Positions 9,442 through 17,666 of a DNA stretch of 64,000 nt are shown here, one piece after another. The DNA comes from Pyrobaculum sp. 3827-6 (GTDB lineage Archaea > Thermoproteota > Thermoprotei > Thermoproteales > Thermoproteaceae): the NCBI RefSeq assembly GCF_025641885.1, contig NZ_JAOTQN010000003.1, positions 62,001-126,000 on the forward strand, in the 5' to 3' direction. Position numbers and translations under genes: made by a program. Under the pieces are notes generated by a model. That model ran no database searches, was not told the origin of the DNA, and worked only from the letters and a program-made list of their open reading frames with translations. The stretch's first letter is position 1, and each line of letters starts with the position of its first letter.

Positions 9442-9867
9442 ATGATTGGGGACTACGCCAAGACAGACGTGGTCAAGGCCTTCCCCACCACGCCTATTAG
9501 AGAGGTGGCGAAGCTGATGGCCGAGAGGAGGGTTGGCCTCGTTGTTCTAGTCGACCCCAGGCAACAGGACAGAGTCGTCGGCGTCGTCTCAGAACGCGAC
9601 GTGGTTAAGGCCGTCGCCTTCGACGCAGACTTGAACTCGCCGGTGGACACCATAGCCACTAAAAACGTGGTCACGCTCGACTACGGCGAAAACGTGGCGA
9701 AGGCCGCCGAGGTGTTTAAGAAGTACGGCATACGCCACGTGGTGGTTACGAAAGACGGCAGGCTGTACGGCGTCTTGTCTATAAGAGACATAATTAGAGA
9801 GGAGGCCATACTAAGGGAGGTGGCTGAGTACTACGAGTGGACTTTCGAGCCCGGCATGTCTGCGTAA
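9442..9867 (+). CDS. CBS-domain pair protein
   Basis: 141 residues, essentially two CBS motifs: residues about 1-60 (VVKAFPTTPIREVAKLMAE, then GVVSERDVVKAV) and 65-125 (NVVTLDYGENVAKAAEVF, then GVLSIRDIIRE). CBS pairs (Bateman modules) bind adenine nucleotides and act as regulatory sensors. It starts leaderless at ATG 9442. Its stop overlaps the start of the next gene by one base (TAATG), so it is co-transcribed with the reductase and may regulate it. Confidence 0.85.
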   Translation: MIGDYAKTDVVKAFPTTPIREVAKLMAERRVGLVVLVDPRQQDRVVGVVSERDVVKAVAFDADLNSPVDTIATKNVVTLDYGENVAKAAEVFKKYGIRHVVVTKDGRLYGVLSIRDIIREEAILREVAEYYEWTFEPGMSA

Positions 9868-10829
9868 TGAAGCCTCGGGCGAAGGTACTGGGTCTAGGCC
9901 CCTCGGGGTCGGCGTTTCTGAGGTTCTACGGCAGGGCGCACGGCGTCGACTGGGCGAGGCGCTACTTCAAGGCCTGCGGTGAGGCGGTCCCCGTCGAGAC
10001 CCCCCTCGTCGACATGAAGTACGTGGTGGATAAGGTGAAGAGGTACAAGTTCTACGGCTGGAGGAGGGAGGTAGGAGAGGTAGCCTATGCAAAGGCTAGG
10101 TGGTACATAGTGGACAAAGGCGCCTGGGTGGAGTCCATGAGAGGCGGCGGGGAGGGCGGCGGGGAGTGGGAGGTCTTGGTCAAGGCGGGCGGTCCGTACC
10201 AAAGCGAGGGGGAGAAGATTACGATAGCCAGGGCGTACGTCGACGGGGTGAAGCTGGAGGAGGAGGCGGCGTACTTCATCTTTCCGGAAAGCGCCGTGGG
10301 GTTCTACTGGGTATTTCCCCACGGCGGGGTCTACAACGTCGGCGGGGGCTTCGTTGGCGTGGCTAACCCAGTCCCCCACGTGCTTCAGTTTGTCGAGAAG
10401 TGGCTGGGCGGGGGGCGGGTTCTGGAGGTGAGAGGCGCCCCCTTCACCGTGGTCCCCAGGGTGGTTCTCCACGACGGCGAGGGGTTTAGAGTTGGCGAGG
10501 CTGCTGGGCTGGTCTACCCCCTCACCGGGGAGGGGATTCGGCCGGGGATACTCTCCGCGAAGGCCCTCGCCGAGGCCCTGGCGACGAAAAACCCGCTGGA
10601 GACGTATAGACGCGCCGTGGAGCCCCTTGTGAGGCAGATAGAGTTTCAGAAGAAGTTGCTGAAAACCGCCGAGAGGCTTGCCGCGAGGGGGGAGGCCCTC
10701 ATCGAGCTGGCCGACGACCGGATACTGAGGGACTACATCGAGGAGAACCTATCGGCGAGGACCCTCTTCACTGTACTGGCCAGGAGGCCAGCCGCGGGGA
10801 TTAGGCTGGTGGCGGCGTTGGTTAAGTAG
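9867..10829 (+). CDS. Geranylgeranyl reductase-like flavoprotein
   Basis: 320 residues from ATG 9867. The N-terminal dinucleotide fold is shortened (KVLGLGPSGSAFLRF, a GxGPSG motif). The second FAD-contact region is clear (EGFRVGEAAGLVYPLTGEGIRPG), as in archaeal geranylgeranyl reductases. These enzymes saturate the isoprenoid chains of membrane lipids or quinones. A central Gly-rich loop (SMRGGGEGGGEWE) replaces part of the usual middle domain, so the exact substrate is uncertain. Translationally coupled to the CBS gene. Confidence 0.7.
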   Translation: MKPRAKVLGLGPSGSAFLRFYGRAHGVDWARRYFKACGEAVPVETPLVDMKYVVDKVKRYKFYGWRREVGEVAYAKARWYIVDKGAWVESMRGGGEGGGEWEVLVKAGGPYQSEGEKITIARAYVDGVKLEEEAAYFIFPESAVGFYWVFPHGGVYNVGGGFVGVANPVPHVLQFVEKWLGGGRVLEVRGAPFTVVPRVVLHDGEGFRVGEAAGLVYPLTGEGIRPGILSAKALAEALATKNPLETYRRAVEPLVRQIEFQKKLLKTAERLAARGEALIELADDRILRDYIEENLSARTLFTVLARRPAAGIRLVAALVK

Positions 10830-10907
10830 TCAGCGGCCTATGTCCTCTGCATATTTCACAGACCCAGGTTCCTCATCACCGCCACAACCGCTCCTCGGGT
10901 TTTTAAA

Positions 10908-11054
10908 TCACGAGGCGTCGCCAAGCCTCTTCGCCAGCTTGGGGGCTATGGTGAAGAGCTTGGGAGTCAGTAAATACGCCGGGTAGTAGGGGTCTATTCC
11001 GAGTTCCTGTAAAATTTTTGATACTGGGCCGAGGATTTCGATAACCGTCCTCAT
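10908..11054 (-). CDS. Small conserved-looking protein (48 aa)
   Basis: From ATG 11054 to TGA 10910-10908. It reads MRTVIEILGPVSKILQELG, followed by IDPYYPAYLLTPKLFTIAPK and a basic end. A box A (AAATATTTTTAAG on the minus strand, 11070-11082) is about 25 nt upstream, which supports a real leaderless gene. No family is recognised; the Pro/Tyr-rich centre and short helix suggest a small partner protein. Confidence 0.5.
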   Translation of the reverse strand: MRTVIEILGPVSKILQELGIDPYYPAYLLTPKLFTIAPKLAKRLGDAS

Positions 11055-11131
11055 GCCCCGCCGAGAGTCCAACTTAAAAATATTTACGTAGCGCCGTTGG
11101 AAAGTATATATCTCAACATCTAAGGGGGGCC

Positions 11132-11998
11132 GTGGTGGTGGTTGCGCTGGCCCTCGTCGCAGTCGCCGTACTGCTGGGGACAGCCCCGCTGTTTTTTGAA
11201 ATAAAGGTGGAGCCGCTCCCCGTCCAGTCGACGCCTTATGTACGCGCGGAGGACGCGGGGGCGACTGTTCACAACCTCCTCATATTTTTCATACTGCTCC
11301 TGGGGGCCACCGCCGCGATTTACATACTGTTCACGAGGAGGAGGTTGCTAAACCTGTTTCTATACTTCGTGTGGTACGTCCTCGCCGTCGGCGTGGTGCA
11401 GTTCTACACGATCCTCTACTACTGGGCGGGGCTTCTCGACGAGGTAAACGCCGTCAGGCTCATGTGGGCGTCTCTCCTATTCGGCCTAGCGGTGGCGCTT
11501 CTAATCCACAGAAGGAAGGGCGACTTGTTGCTGGGCTTCCTCGGCGCCTTGGCCGGGGTGATGTTCGTGTGGCTCCTCCCAGAGCCCACCGTGGCGGCGT
11601 TGCTAGTCGCCCTCCCAGTATACGACTACGTGATGGTAAGCAGAGGCCTCCTAGGCAAGCTAGTTAGGAAATCTAAGGAGGCCGCCGGCGGGGGCGGCGG
11701 GGGGGCCAGGGGCGACACGCCCCTCTTCGGGTTCGTGGTCCGGCTGAGAAACATGTCGCTGGGGGTGGGCGACTTCGTCGTCTACGCCATGGCGCTGTCG
11801 TACGTAGTAACGAAGCTAGTCCACCTGGGGGGCGGCGCGGCCCTACTCTCCCTCGCGGCTGGCGTGGCGTTGATATACCTAGGGCTCCGCCTGACGGTGT
11901 CGGTTTTCCTAAAGCGCTGGGGCTACGGTCCCGCGTTGCCCCTCCCCATCCTCCTGCTCTCCCCCCTGATAGCCGCCGCTTGGTTGCTACCCGCCTAG
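11132..11998 (+). CDS. Presenilin-type intramembrane aspartyl protease
   Basis: 288 residues with about nine hydrophobic segments. The three hallmarks of the presenilin/signal peptide peptidase family are present: YD (Asp165 in LPVYDYVMV), GxGD (Asp214 in LGVGDFVVY) and PAL (267-269 in GPALPLP). A Gly/Lys-rich cytoplasmic loop (about 176-196) separates the two catalytic helices, as in the family. It should cleave substrate helices within the membrane. The TATA box (11105-11111) is 24 nt before GTG 11132. Confidence 0.88.
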   Translation: MVVVALALVAVAVLLGTAPLFFEIKVEPLPVQSTPYVRAEDAGATVHNLLIFFILLLGATAAIYILFTRRRLLNLFLYFVWYVLAVGVVQFYTILYYWAGLLDEVNAVRLMWASLLFGLAVALLIHRRKGDLLLGFLGALAGVMFVWLLPEPTVAALLVALPVYDYVMVSRGLLGKLVRKSKEAAGGGGGGARGDTPLFGFVVRLRNMSLGVGDFVVYAMALSYVVTKLVHLGGGAALLSLAAGVALIYLGLRLTVSVFLKRWGYGPALPLPILLLSPLIAAAWLLPA

Positions 11999-12048
11999 CC
12001 GGCCGCCGGCGCCGGGGCAATTTTATAAACCCCGGCGTGGGTGCCGCC

Positions 12049-12636
12049 ATGCTCGACGTCAAGAAGCTATACGACGAGCTGAGGCGCTACGAGCAAGTCA
12101 AGGACGAGGTTGTCCAGACGTCGATAAAAGTGGCGAGGCTCTCCAAGGCCGTGGTGTACTCCACAATTAGAAAAGACTTCGCGTCTGCCGAGAGGGCTAT
12201 GCGAGACATGGAGGAGGCTGTGGCGAAGTTGAAAAAGCTTATAGAGGAGTGGCCCATGTTCTACGGAAACGCCACCACGGGGCTTCAGGAGTATGTAGAG
12301 GCCACGGCGCTGTACAGATACCTAAAAGAGGGGAGGCTACCCACCAGAGAGGAGCTGGGAGTCGACGTCTACACCTACCTAATGGGCATCGCCGAGATCG
12401 CCGGCGAGCTAGGCAGAACCGCCACAGAGGAGTTGTTGAGGAAAGAGGTGGAGCCGGCGCGGCGGCTTAAAGAAGCCGTTGAGAGGCTGTACCTCGACCT
12501 ATTGGCGCTGGAGCCCAGAGACTTCGAGCTAAGGAAAAAAGTGGACTACGTGGGGTCCCAAGCCAATTGGATCATCGAGAAGCTTTTCTACGCCACCTCA
12601 TGCAGGCGGGAGGAGGGACCACCTGCGACACCTTGA
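12049..12636 (+). CDS. Translin-family protein
   Basis: 195 residues from ATG 12049, with box A TTTTATAAA (12021-12029) about 25 nt upstream. The protein is all-helical with the translin pattern: an N-terminal helix bundle, AGELGRTATEELLRKE in the middle, and KVDYVGSQANWIIEKLFYAT at the end. Translins form ring-shaped oligomers that bind single-stranded nucleic acid. The catalytic Glu/Asp set of TRAX cannot be confirmed by eye. The last residues (from CRREEGPPATP) extend beyond the usual fold. Confidence 0.75.
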   Translation: MLDVKKLYDELRRYEQVKDEVVQTSIKVARLSKAVVYSTIRKDFASAERAMRDMEEAVAKLKKLIEEWPMFYGNATTGLQEYVEATALYRYLKEGRLPTREELGVDVYTYLMGIAEIAGELGRTATEELLRKEVEPARRLKEAVERLYLDLLALEPRDFELRKKVDYVGSQANWIIEKLFYATSCRREEGPPATP

Positions 12637-13419
12637 CGCCGGCAGTGGAGCGGCGGCCATCAGCCGGCGCAGAACTAAGCCTCAGGTGAGGGCCGCACAT
12701 CTGCCAGACGGGGCCTCCCCCGCAGAGCGGCGCCGCAGCATCTACACGCCTCAACCCAACATCACACCGGACCTGCACACATGGCCACATCTACGCGCGC
12801 AGACTCGTAAAGACGCTGGACGGGGCCGTGAGGTGCAGAACCCCTCTACGTAGCTGGCGGTATTACCGACTACGACACCACCGAGATGTTTTACAACGGT
12901 GAGAGGCGGCCAACGCCCCTCCCGGCCGGTAGGCAAGCAGGTGCGGTGGAGAGTCCGCGGAGGCGAGTTTCAAAGGCCAGTGCACAGATCCTTAAGCCCT
13001 GATTCCCCGCCACAGCCTCACCGCTGGACGCGGCGCATAGGGCTGGCTGGCGTGCTGGTTTAAATGTATGGCGCCGCTTTCTAGAAATGCGACTTTTTGG
13101 ATATACTTTGAGTACATCAGATTTTATAGAGGCGGCGCGCGTCAGCGGTATGACGCCTCGGCCGAGGACTATCTCCGAGACGCCGCCACTGAGCATAAGC
13201 GGCAGACCGCGTTTACGTAGAGATGAAATCTGCAATGGGGAGGCGGGTAGTTGCGTTGTACCTCCGCGGCGTGCGAGTCTAGCTAGACAAAGACACAGCG
13301 CCACCCTTCCCGAGAGGGATAGCCCCCGCTTGGAGTTCAGAGCCACAGGCACGTTACCCCTCGTCTTAATACTAATGCTGTGGAGCCACCTAGAAAGACT
13401 GACAATAAACAACGATAAG
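12637..13419. other. Long non-coding stretch with a weak coding relic
   Basis: No complete gene is supported. Around 12850-12930 the plus strand reads LYVAGGITDYDTTEMFYNG, which looks protein-like but has no start and is broken upstream. A TTTAAATG box at 13060-13067 sits before an ATG at 13087 in frame with the downstream protease, but the intervening peptide looks non-coding and the protease has its own promoter. The rest is GC-rich and shows nothing recognisable. Confidence 0.45.
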
Positions 13420-13434
13420 AATACGATTCGTATT
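13420..13434 (+). promoter_or_regulatory. Palindromic operator copy 1, upstream of S1 protease 1
   Basis: AATACGATTCGTATT is a perfect 7-bp inverted repeat around one centre base. Eight bases later comes the TATA box TTTATAT (13443-13449), then ATG 13471. The same palindrome followed by GAGTCAA and a TTTAT box occurs at 18343 and 20061, and inverted at 16328. The position just before box A suggests a regulator site, either an activator or a repressor. Confidence 0.75.
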
Positions 13435-13470
13435 GAGTCAAATTTATATCATAGAATATTTCAAAATCGC

Positions 13471-14382
13471 ATGTCACTAAAAAGTATAATACAAAAAAGT
13501 GTACGTCTCAGAGGTGAGAGGCCTTGGAGGGGAATGTTAGTTGGTAAAGAGGCTTTTAGGAAAGGCGCGCCGGGGCTAGGTGAGCTGGGAGTTGCTGTGG
13601 CGTTGTTTCTCGCGGTGTCTGTATATGGGCTGTCGCTTACAGATAGGTGGGATAACCTCGCTGGAGGTGTCCAAATCGAGGTAGGTTATTACCAGACCCC
13701 CGACCGGTACTTCCTATATGGGTACTGCAGTCTTGGGGCGCCGGTGTATTGGTACGAAGGCGGGGCGCGGGTATTCGGCTACCTCACAGCTGGCCACTGC
13801 ACAAATAGTCAATATCAAGACGTCGTGCGCCAGCCGTACAGAGATTTAAATGCGCCTGACAGCAACTATATTGGAGATGTGATTAAAGACAGCTACTATA
13901 CAGGCCCTACTCCGGTGGTGGACGCAGCTCTAATAAAAATAACAACATCAAGCAGAACTGTAAAGCCGTGGATCGCCACCTCCGCAGTGGGATTCCAGAC
14001 AGACGCGCTCGTAAACTGGTACTACACAGTGACTAATGCGCCACGAGACCCGGGAGGTAGCGGATATTCAAAACTCGGATTTAGATGCCAATACGACTCA
14101 AGTCTCATTATCTACGATCTTTACATAACGCAGGACAATGCCTTGGTCTATAGAGTAATTAAAAGAGGCGGAGGAATTATAAATGCTTGCCCAGGTGATA
14201 GCGGAGGCCCTGTGTTCTACATGTGGAGCCAAAGAATCGACTCTATGACTGTGTATTATGCAAATATACTTGGTATCGTAAAGGGCGGCAACGCATACGC
14301 ATATCCTACAGTGCTATTTGTAACTCCCATTGACGAATCTTTAAATAGGTTACAAGTATATCTATATACGTATAGGTCATGA
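13471..14382 (+). CDS. Trypsin-like (S1) serine protease, membrane-anchored or secreted
   Basis: 303 residues from leaderless ATG 13471. A basic N-terminus precedes one hydrophobic helix (about 38-56), so the protease domain lies outside the cell. The catalytic triad is visible: His109 in LTAGHC, Asp151 in VVDAALIKI and Ser244 in CPGDSGGPVF. Cys86/Cys110 and Cys206/Cys240 could form the streptogrisin-type disulfides. The gene is AT-richer than the flanking housekeeping genes, which suggests transfer. It overlaps the next gene by ATGA. S1 proteases are uncommon in archaea. It is paralogous to the protease at 20112-20909. Confidence 0.88.
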   Translation: MSLKSIIQKSVRLRGERPWRGMLVGKEAFRKGAPGLGELGVAVALFLAVSVYGLSLTDRWDNLAGGVQIEVGYYQTPDRYFLYGYCSLGAPVYWYEGGARVFGYLTAGHCTNSQYQDVVRQPYRDLNAPDSNYIGDVIKDSYYTGPTPVVDAALIKITTSSRTVKPWIATSAVGFQTDALVNWYYTVTNAPRDPGGSGYSKLGFRCQYDSSLIIYDLYITQDNALVYRVIKRGGGIINACPGDSGGPVFYMWSQRIDSMTVYYANILGIVKGGNAYAYPTVLFVTPIDESLNRLQVYLYTYRS

Positions 14383-16307
14383 GATCAGTATTATTTTTAC
14401 TAATTATAACAGTGATGGTATTAGCGGCGCCTCAGATTAAAGTCGTATATGACTTCAATGGCGTGGTTGTAAACAAAACGTGTTATTTGGTCAAAACACA
14501 AGGTCTACCTGTATATATCATCGTCTCCTCAGTGAATGTTAACGAATCTGCTAAAATATCACTCGTAAGGTCCTTTATAAGTGAGTTGAAGAAAATGCCG
14601 GGGGTATACATTCGAGGAGATGAGACACTCAGCGAAGACGTCTTGCGGAGACTAAAGGAAGAGAGCAGCAGGGCAGAGGTATGGCTTGAAGTGTACGTAT
14701 TTAGTAACAGGTCGTTGGTGAACCATATTGCGGAGAGGGCTAGAGGACTAGGCGTCGGGCTGACTATTTACTACATCGACGCCGCAGATCCGGGCCCGTG
14801 GCAAGGCCGTGAAAAAGCTATTGAAATGATGAGCTCCTGGGTAAATGAGTATGTTAAGAGATATGGAAAAGACGCCTACTTCGGCATTGGGTTTATACTA
14901 GATATGCCTATAGTAACTCTCACAATCTTTAACGCCACTGAGGAACAGGCCGATAAAGTTGCGACACGAGTCAGAGAGATCGTGCCGTGTAGATACCCTG
15001 TGGTGTACTTTACAGACAAGCTATTTCTATTGCGAACCGCATCTATAGGCGAGGCGACTGCCGCCGCCCCCCAGGGGCGCGGGGAAAACGCCACCGCGGC
15101 TCCCACCTCAGATGTGAATGACGCCAATATGAACGTCATCTCGGGTATTTATATATGGCCAATAGCGCTGTTGGCAATTTCAGCCACATTGATAATACTG
15201 CTATTGCATAAGAGAACGAAGATTAAGTCAGGCGTAGTAATGAGATCTCTTTTCGTCTCGCTCCTACTGGCGTTATTTGCACTGGCGGCGCCGCCTGTGT
15301 TGGTGTTTCCAGATGATTTCAACATAACGGCGGCGGGGAATTACTTAATCATCGAGCCTAAGTATCCGGAGGGCATCTGGCTAGTCATGGGCGGCTTGGA
15401 GGGCGCAGTGGAGTCGTATATGGGGGTTGTGTTTAACTACACAGATCCACGCCTCTCCTACTGGCTCAAGGGGGTTGTGGACGACTTGTTCCCAGACGCC
15501 TTAAGCACCGGCGTCTTTTCTCACAAGCCGCCGGTGGCCTACGCCGTGGTTAAAAAGAGGCCGAGCGAACTTAAGCCGGTTAACGCCACCATAGTCGTGG
15601 TAGTAGTGCCGTGGGCAGACAGGAGGCCGGAGAACGCCACGAAGTACCTCGATACGGTGCTGAAGAGACTCTATAACACGAGGTGGGGAAACGAGACGAG
15701 GAAGATCACCGACAAGATAAACCTAGCCCTATTCAGGCAGCTGTGTGAAGAGAGGCGGGAGCACGTAGAGAGGATAATAGAAAAGTCTGACAAGCCCCAG
15801 CGCATTAAATGCGGCGGGGATCTAGATATAAACGACACAGAGACGAGAAGAGAGCTAGTACTCCTTCTCTCTCTGCTTGAGTGGAGCGCCGCGTCGATAG
15901 GGGCTGTGTCTGAAAAAGGCGACTGGGGCGTCCCGACGGTTAGTGTGGGGTTTGCCAAATCTGTCTGCCGCGGGATGAACAAGACGGAACTTGCCGAGGC
16001 CGTTGCTAAAATTGCCGAGGAGGCGGGAGGCTACCCCTTCATACTAGAAGTGGGATGCGGCGTGGGGCCCTTCAGGTTCTTGGCAAAAATCATAGGCTAT
16101 TCGCCCCTATACTCCGACCTGCCCCGGGACCCTGAGGAGTGGCTCGCCTCTGTCGGCGCGGCGTATTTAGACGAGGCGCACGGCGTAGGGGCAGTGGAGG
16201 GGGGCACGTGGAGCCCCGCCGCGGCCGCAAGCCTTGCGTCTACAGCCGCCCTGGCGGCGATGGGCGTCTTGGCGGCGAAAGCCCGGCGCAGAAGGCAGAG
16301 CCCCTAA
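14379..16307 (+). CDS. Duplicated type I membrane surface protein fused in one frame
   Basis: 642 residues made of two similar units. Unit 1 (about 1-287) has a signal peptide (MRSVLFLLIITVMVLAAP), an extracellular domain with several NxS/T sites, and a membrane helix (about 257-276) followed by basic residues. Unit 2 starts at Met288 (ATG 15240) with another signal peptide (MRSLFVSLLLALFALAAPP), another exterior domain and a C-terminal helix ending in RRRRQSP. The bases before ATG 15240 read TAGTA out of frame, as expected if a stop once separated two overlapping genes. It is translationally coupled to protease 1. Its repeated lumenal pattern also resembles the protein at 20906-21763. Function unknown: anchor, inhibitor, foldase or substrate of the protease. 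Confidence 0.7.
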   Translation: MRSVLFLLIITVMVLAAPQIKVVYDFNGVVVNKTCYLVKTQGLPVYIIVSSVNVNESAKISLVRSFISELKKMPGVYIRGDETLSEDVLRRLKEESSRAEVWLEVYVFSNRSLVNHIAERARGLGVGLTIYYIDAADPGPWQGREKAIEMMSSWVNEYVKRYGKDAYFGIGFILDMPIVTLTIFNATEEQADKVATRVREIVPCRYPVVYFTDKLFLLRTASIGEATAAAPQGRGENATAAPTSDVNDANMNVISGIYIWPIALLAISATLIILLLHKRTKIKSGVVMRSLFVSLLLALFALAAPPVLVFPDDFNITAAGNYLIIEPKYPEGIWLVMGGLEGAVESYMGVVFNYTDPRLSYWLKGVVDDLFPDALSTGVFSHKPPVAYAVVKKRPSELKPVNATIVVVVVPWADRRPENATKYLDTVLKRLYNTRWGNETRKITDKINLALFRQLCEERREHVERIIEKSDKPQRIKCGGDLDINDTETRRELVLLLSLLEWSAASIGAVSEKGDWGVPTVSVGFAKSVCRGMNKTELAEAVAKIAEEAGGYPFILEVGCGVGPFRFLAKIIGYSPLYSDLPRDPEEWLASVGAAYLDEAHGVGAVEGGTWSPAAAASLASTAALAAMGVLAAKARRRRQSP

Positions 16308-16327
16308 AAACTAGTTTTTCCATACTC

Positions 16328-16342
16328 AATACGAATCGTATT
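16328..16342 (-). promoter_or_regulatory. Palindromic operator copy 2 (inverted)
   Basis: AATACGAATCGTATT on the plus strand is the reverse complement of the copies at 13420, 18343 and 20061, including the flanking ACTC (GAGT reversed). It lies about 27 nt upstream of the TATA box near 16369-16377 that serves ATG 16397, so spacing and orientation differ from the other copies. Confidence 0.65.
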
Positions 16343-16396
16343 CCTATCCCTACAAATGGATGTAGCAACTTATATATTCGTTCTTAGCCTTTCCAT

Positions 16397-16753
16397 ATGA
16401 GTAGGATATTGCTGTTGTTTATCGTCTTGACATTTTTAATAATAGCGGCAGAGCCAGACATCACGAGGGTTGAGGTGCCTATCTCCGGAACCTTAAGCGC
16501 GTCAGCGTCGCGGCTCTACGGGCCTTATAGTAGCGTAACCGCTGTCACAATTTCGCTAGATTTCAAGGGCGGAGAGTTGTGCGCCGGGTACGTGTATGCC
16601 GATGACTTCAAGGGGAAGTATAGTTGCTCCACCTCCGGTCGCCTCTACGTCTCGTATTCTGTGGACTGGACTAGGGATATATACATCCTCGTCTACAACC
16701 CCTCCTCCAGCTCGGTGAGCTACAGCGGCACGGCGACGTTGTACATATGGTAG
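16397..16753 (+). CDS. Small secreted beta-rich protein
   Basis: 118 residues from ATG 16397, with the TATATATT box about 25 nt upstream. A signal peptide (MSRILLLFIVLTFLIIAAEP) is followed by about 95 residues of alternating strands with Ser/Tyr-rich turns and one Cys pair (LCAG and YSCS), ending in TATLYIW. This looks like a small beta sandwich of the PPC/GOLD type. It overlaps the next gene by 7 nt. Function unknown; it belongs to the protease island by promoter and genomic context. Confidence 0.65.
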   Translation: MSRILLLFIVLTFLIIAAEPDITRVEVPISGTLSASASRLYGPYSSVTAVTISLDFKGGELCAGYVYADDFKGKYSCSTSGRLYVSYSVDWTRDIYILVYNPSSSSVSYSGTATLYIW

Positions 16754-17307
16754 ACGTATTTAAGGCGTATAGGATGTGCGTAGGCGGCTTTGCCTCATAT
16801 ATCGCCTCAGCGGCGTGGCTGTGGCTTGCGGCGTTTTTGGCGTATCTAGGTCTGTGGGGGATCAGGCTGGCGGTGGTGCTGGCGGCTGGCCTTGCCGTAG
16901 CCGCGGCCCTCGGCCGCGTCTGGCGGGTGGAGCGTAGCGTGTTGGGGGTACTAAAAGCGGCGAGCCTCTTCGCGAACCACGGCGATATCTGCATCGCGGC
17001 GCCTTTAGCTAGACGCTTCGCCTTGGCCGTCATGGCGGTGGCCTTGGCATACGCCCTTTACGAAAGCTACTTGTTAGCGTCTATAGGGGCAACCGTGACT
17101 GTCGCCACCACGTCAGACGGGCGGGCTGTGCCGCTGGTGGTCGACGGCGGCGTCGTGTTGGGGATGTGGCAAGGCCCTCTTTTATACGTCGCCTTCGCCA
17201 GCGCGGCTACGCTCTCCGCGTTTGTTTTTAGGGGGGTCTCCGCCTACGTCGAGTCTTATGTAAAGCTGAGAGAGGTTTATGGAAGGGCGAAGGAAATTCT
17301 TACCTGA
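16747..17307 (+). CDS. Membrane protein of the protease island
   Basis: 186 residues with hydrophobic segments at about 14-35, 38-56, 89-111 and 134-158, and a charged C-terminal tail (VKLREVYGRAKEI) probably in the cytoplasm. It overlaps the secreted-protein gene before it (7 nt) and the winged-helix gene after it (29 nt), so the three form one operon. No family is recognised. The arrangement of secreted protein, membrane protein and DNA-binding protein could be a signalling relay, but that is inference. Confidence 0.6.
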   Translation: MVDVFKAYRMCVGGFASYIASAAWLWLAAFLAYLGLWGIRLAVVLAAGLAVAAALGRVWRVERSVLGVLKAASLFANHGDICIAAPLARRFALAVMAVALAYALYESYLLASIGATVTVATTSDGRAVPLVVDGGVVLGMWQGPLLYVAFASAATLSAFVFRGVSAYVESYVKLREVYGRAKEILT

Positions 17308-17566
17308 CGTATACACGGCGGCTAGGATTCTACACGTCCTTAGCCAAAGCCCTCTGCCAACCGCCGGCGTAGCCGCCGCGGCTAGGACAAGCTACGAAAA
17401 GGCTCTCCAGTACCTAACCCACCTGGCGCAGAGAGGCTTGGTGGCCAGCGTAGACGGCAGATGGCACCTAACAAAAGAGGGGCAAGCCGCCCTACTAAAA
17501 CTTGAAGAGGTGGTAAAAACGCTAGCCGGCATAAACCTCAGCGACGCGGTAAGAAAGAGACGCTAG
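17279..17566 (+). CDS. Winged-helix regulator, candidate binder of the palindrome
   Basis: 95 residues. The sequence ARILHVLSQSPLPTAGVAAA, then SYEKALQYLTHLAQRGLVAS and DGRWHLTKEGQAAL is a standard winged-helix fold with recognition helix and wing, ending in a basic tail. It is the last gene of the operon that starts at 16397 and is the only DNA-binding gene in the island. That makes it the natural candidate for the operator shared by the four island promoters. A strong hairpin follows its stop. Confidence 0.7.
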   Translation: MEGRRKFLPDVYTAARILHVLSQSPLPTAGVAAAARTSYEKALQYLTHLAQRGLVASVDGRWHLTKEGQAALLKLEEVVKTLAGINLSDAVRKRR

Positions 17567-17573
17567 ATATGTC

Positions 17574-17609
17574 TGACCCGCCCCGCTCCCCGGCGCTCGG
17601 GGCGGGTCA
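17574..17609 (+). terminator. GC-rich hairpin after the winged-helix gene
   Basis: TGACCCGCCCCG (17574-17585) pairs perfectly with CGGGGCGGGTCA (17598-17609) across a 12-base loop, 7 nt past the stop codon. It lacks a T-run, so it may be a 3'-end stabiliser or transcription-end structure rather than a classical terminator. Confidence 0.5.
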
Positions 17610-17666
17610 TAGACGCCCTCTTCCCCTTGGCGGGGTCATGGGGCCGGCCCGGCACGGCGGGCTCTT

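Noticed and set aside
13087-13470. In-frame upstream extension of S1 protease 1 from ATG 13087, with a TATA-like TTTAAATG at the right distance
   Set aside because: The extension would translate the conserved operator and promoter, and the same operator precedes other genes in non-coding context. The ATG at 13471 has its own box A 25 nt upstream.
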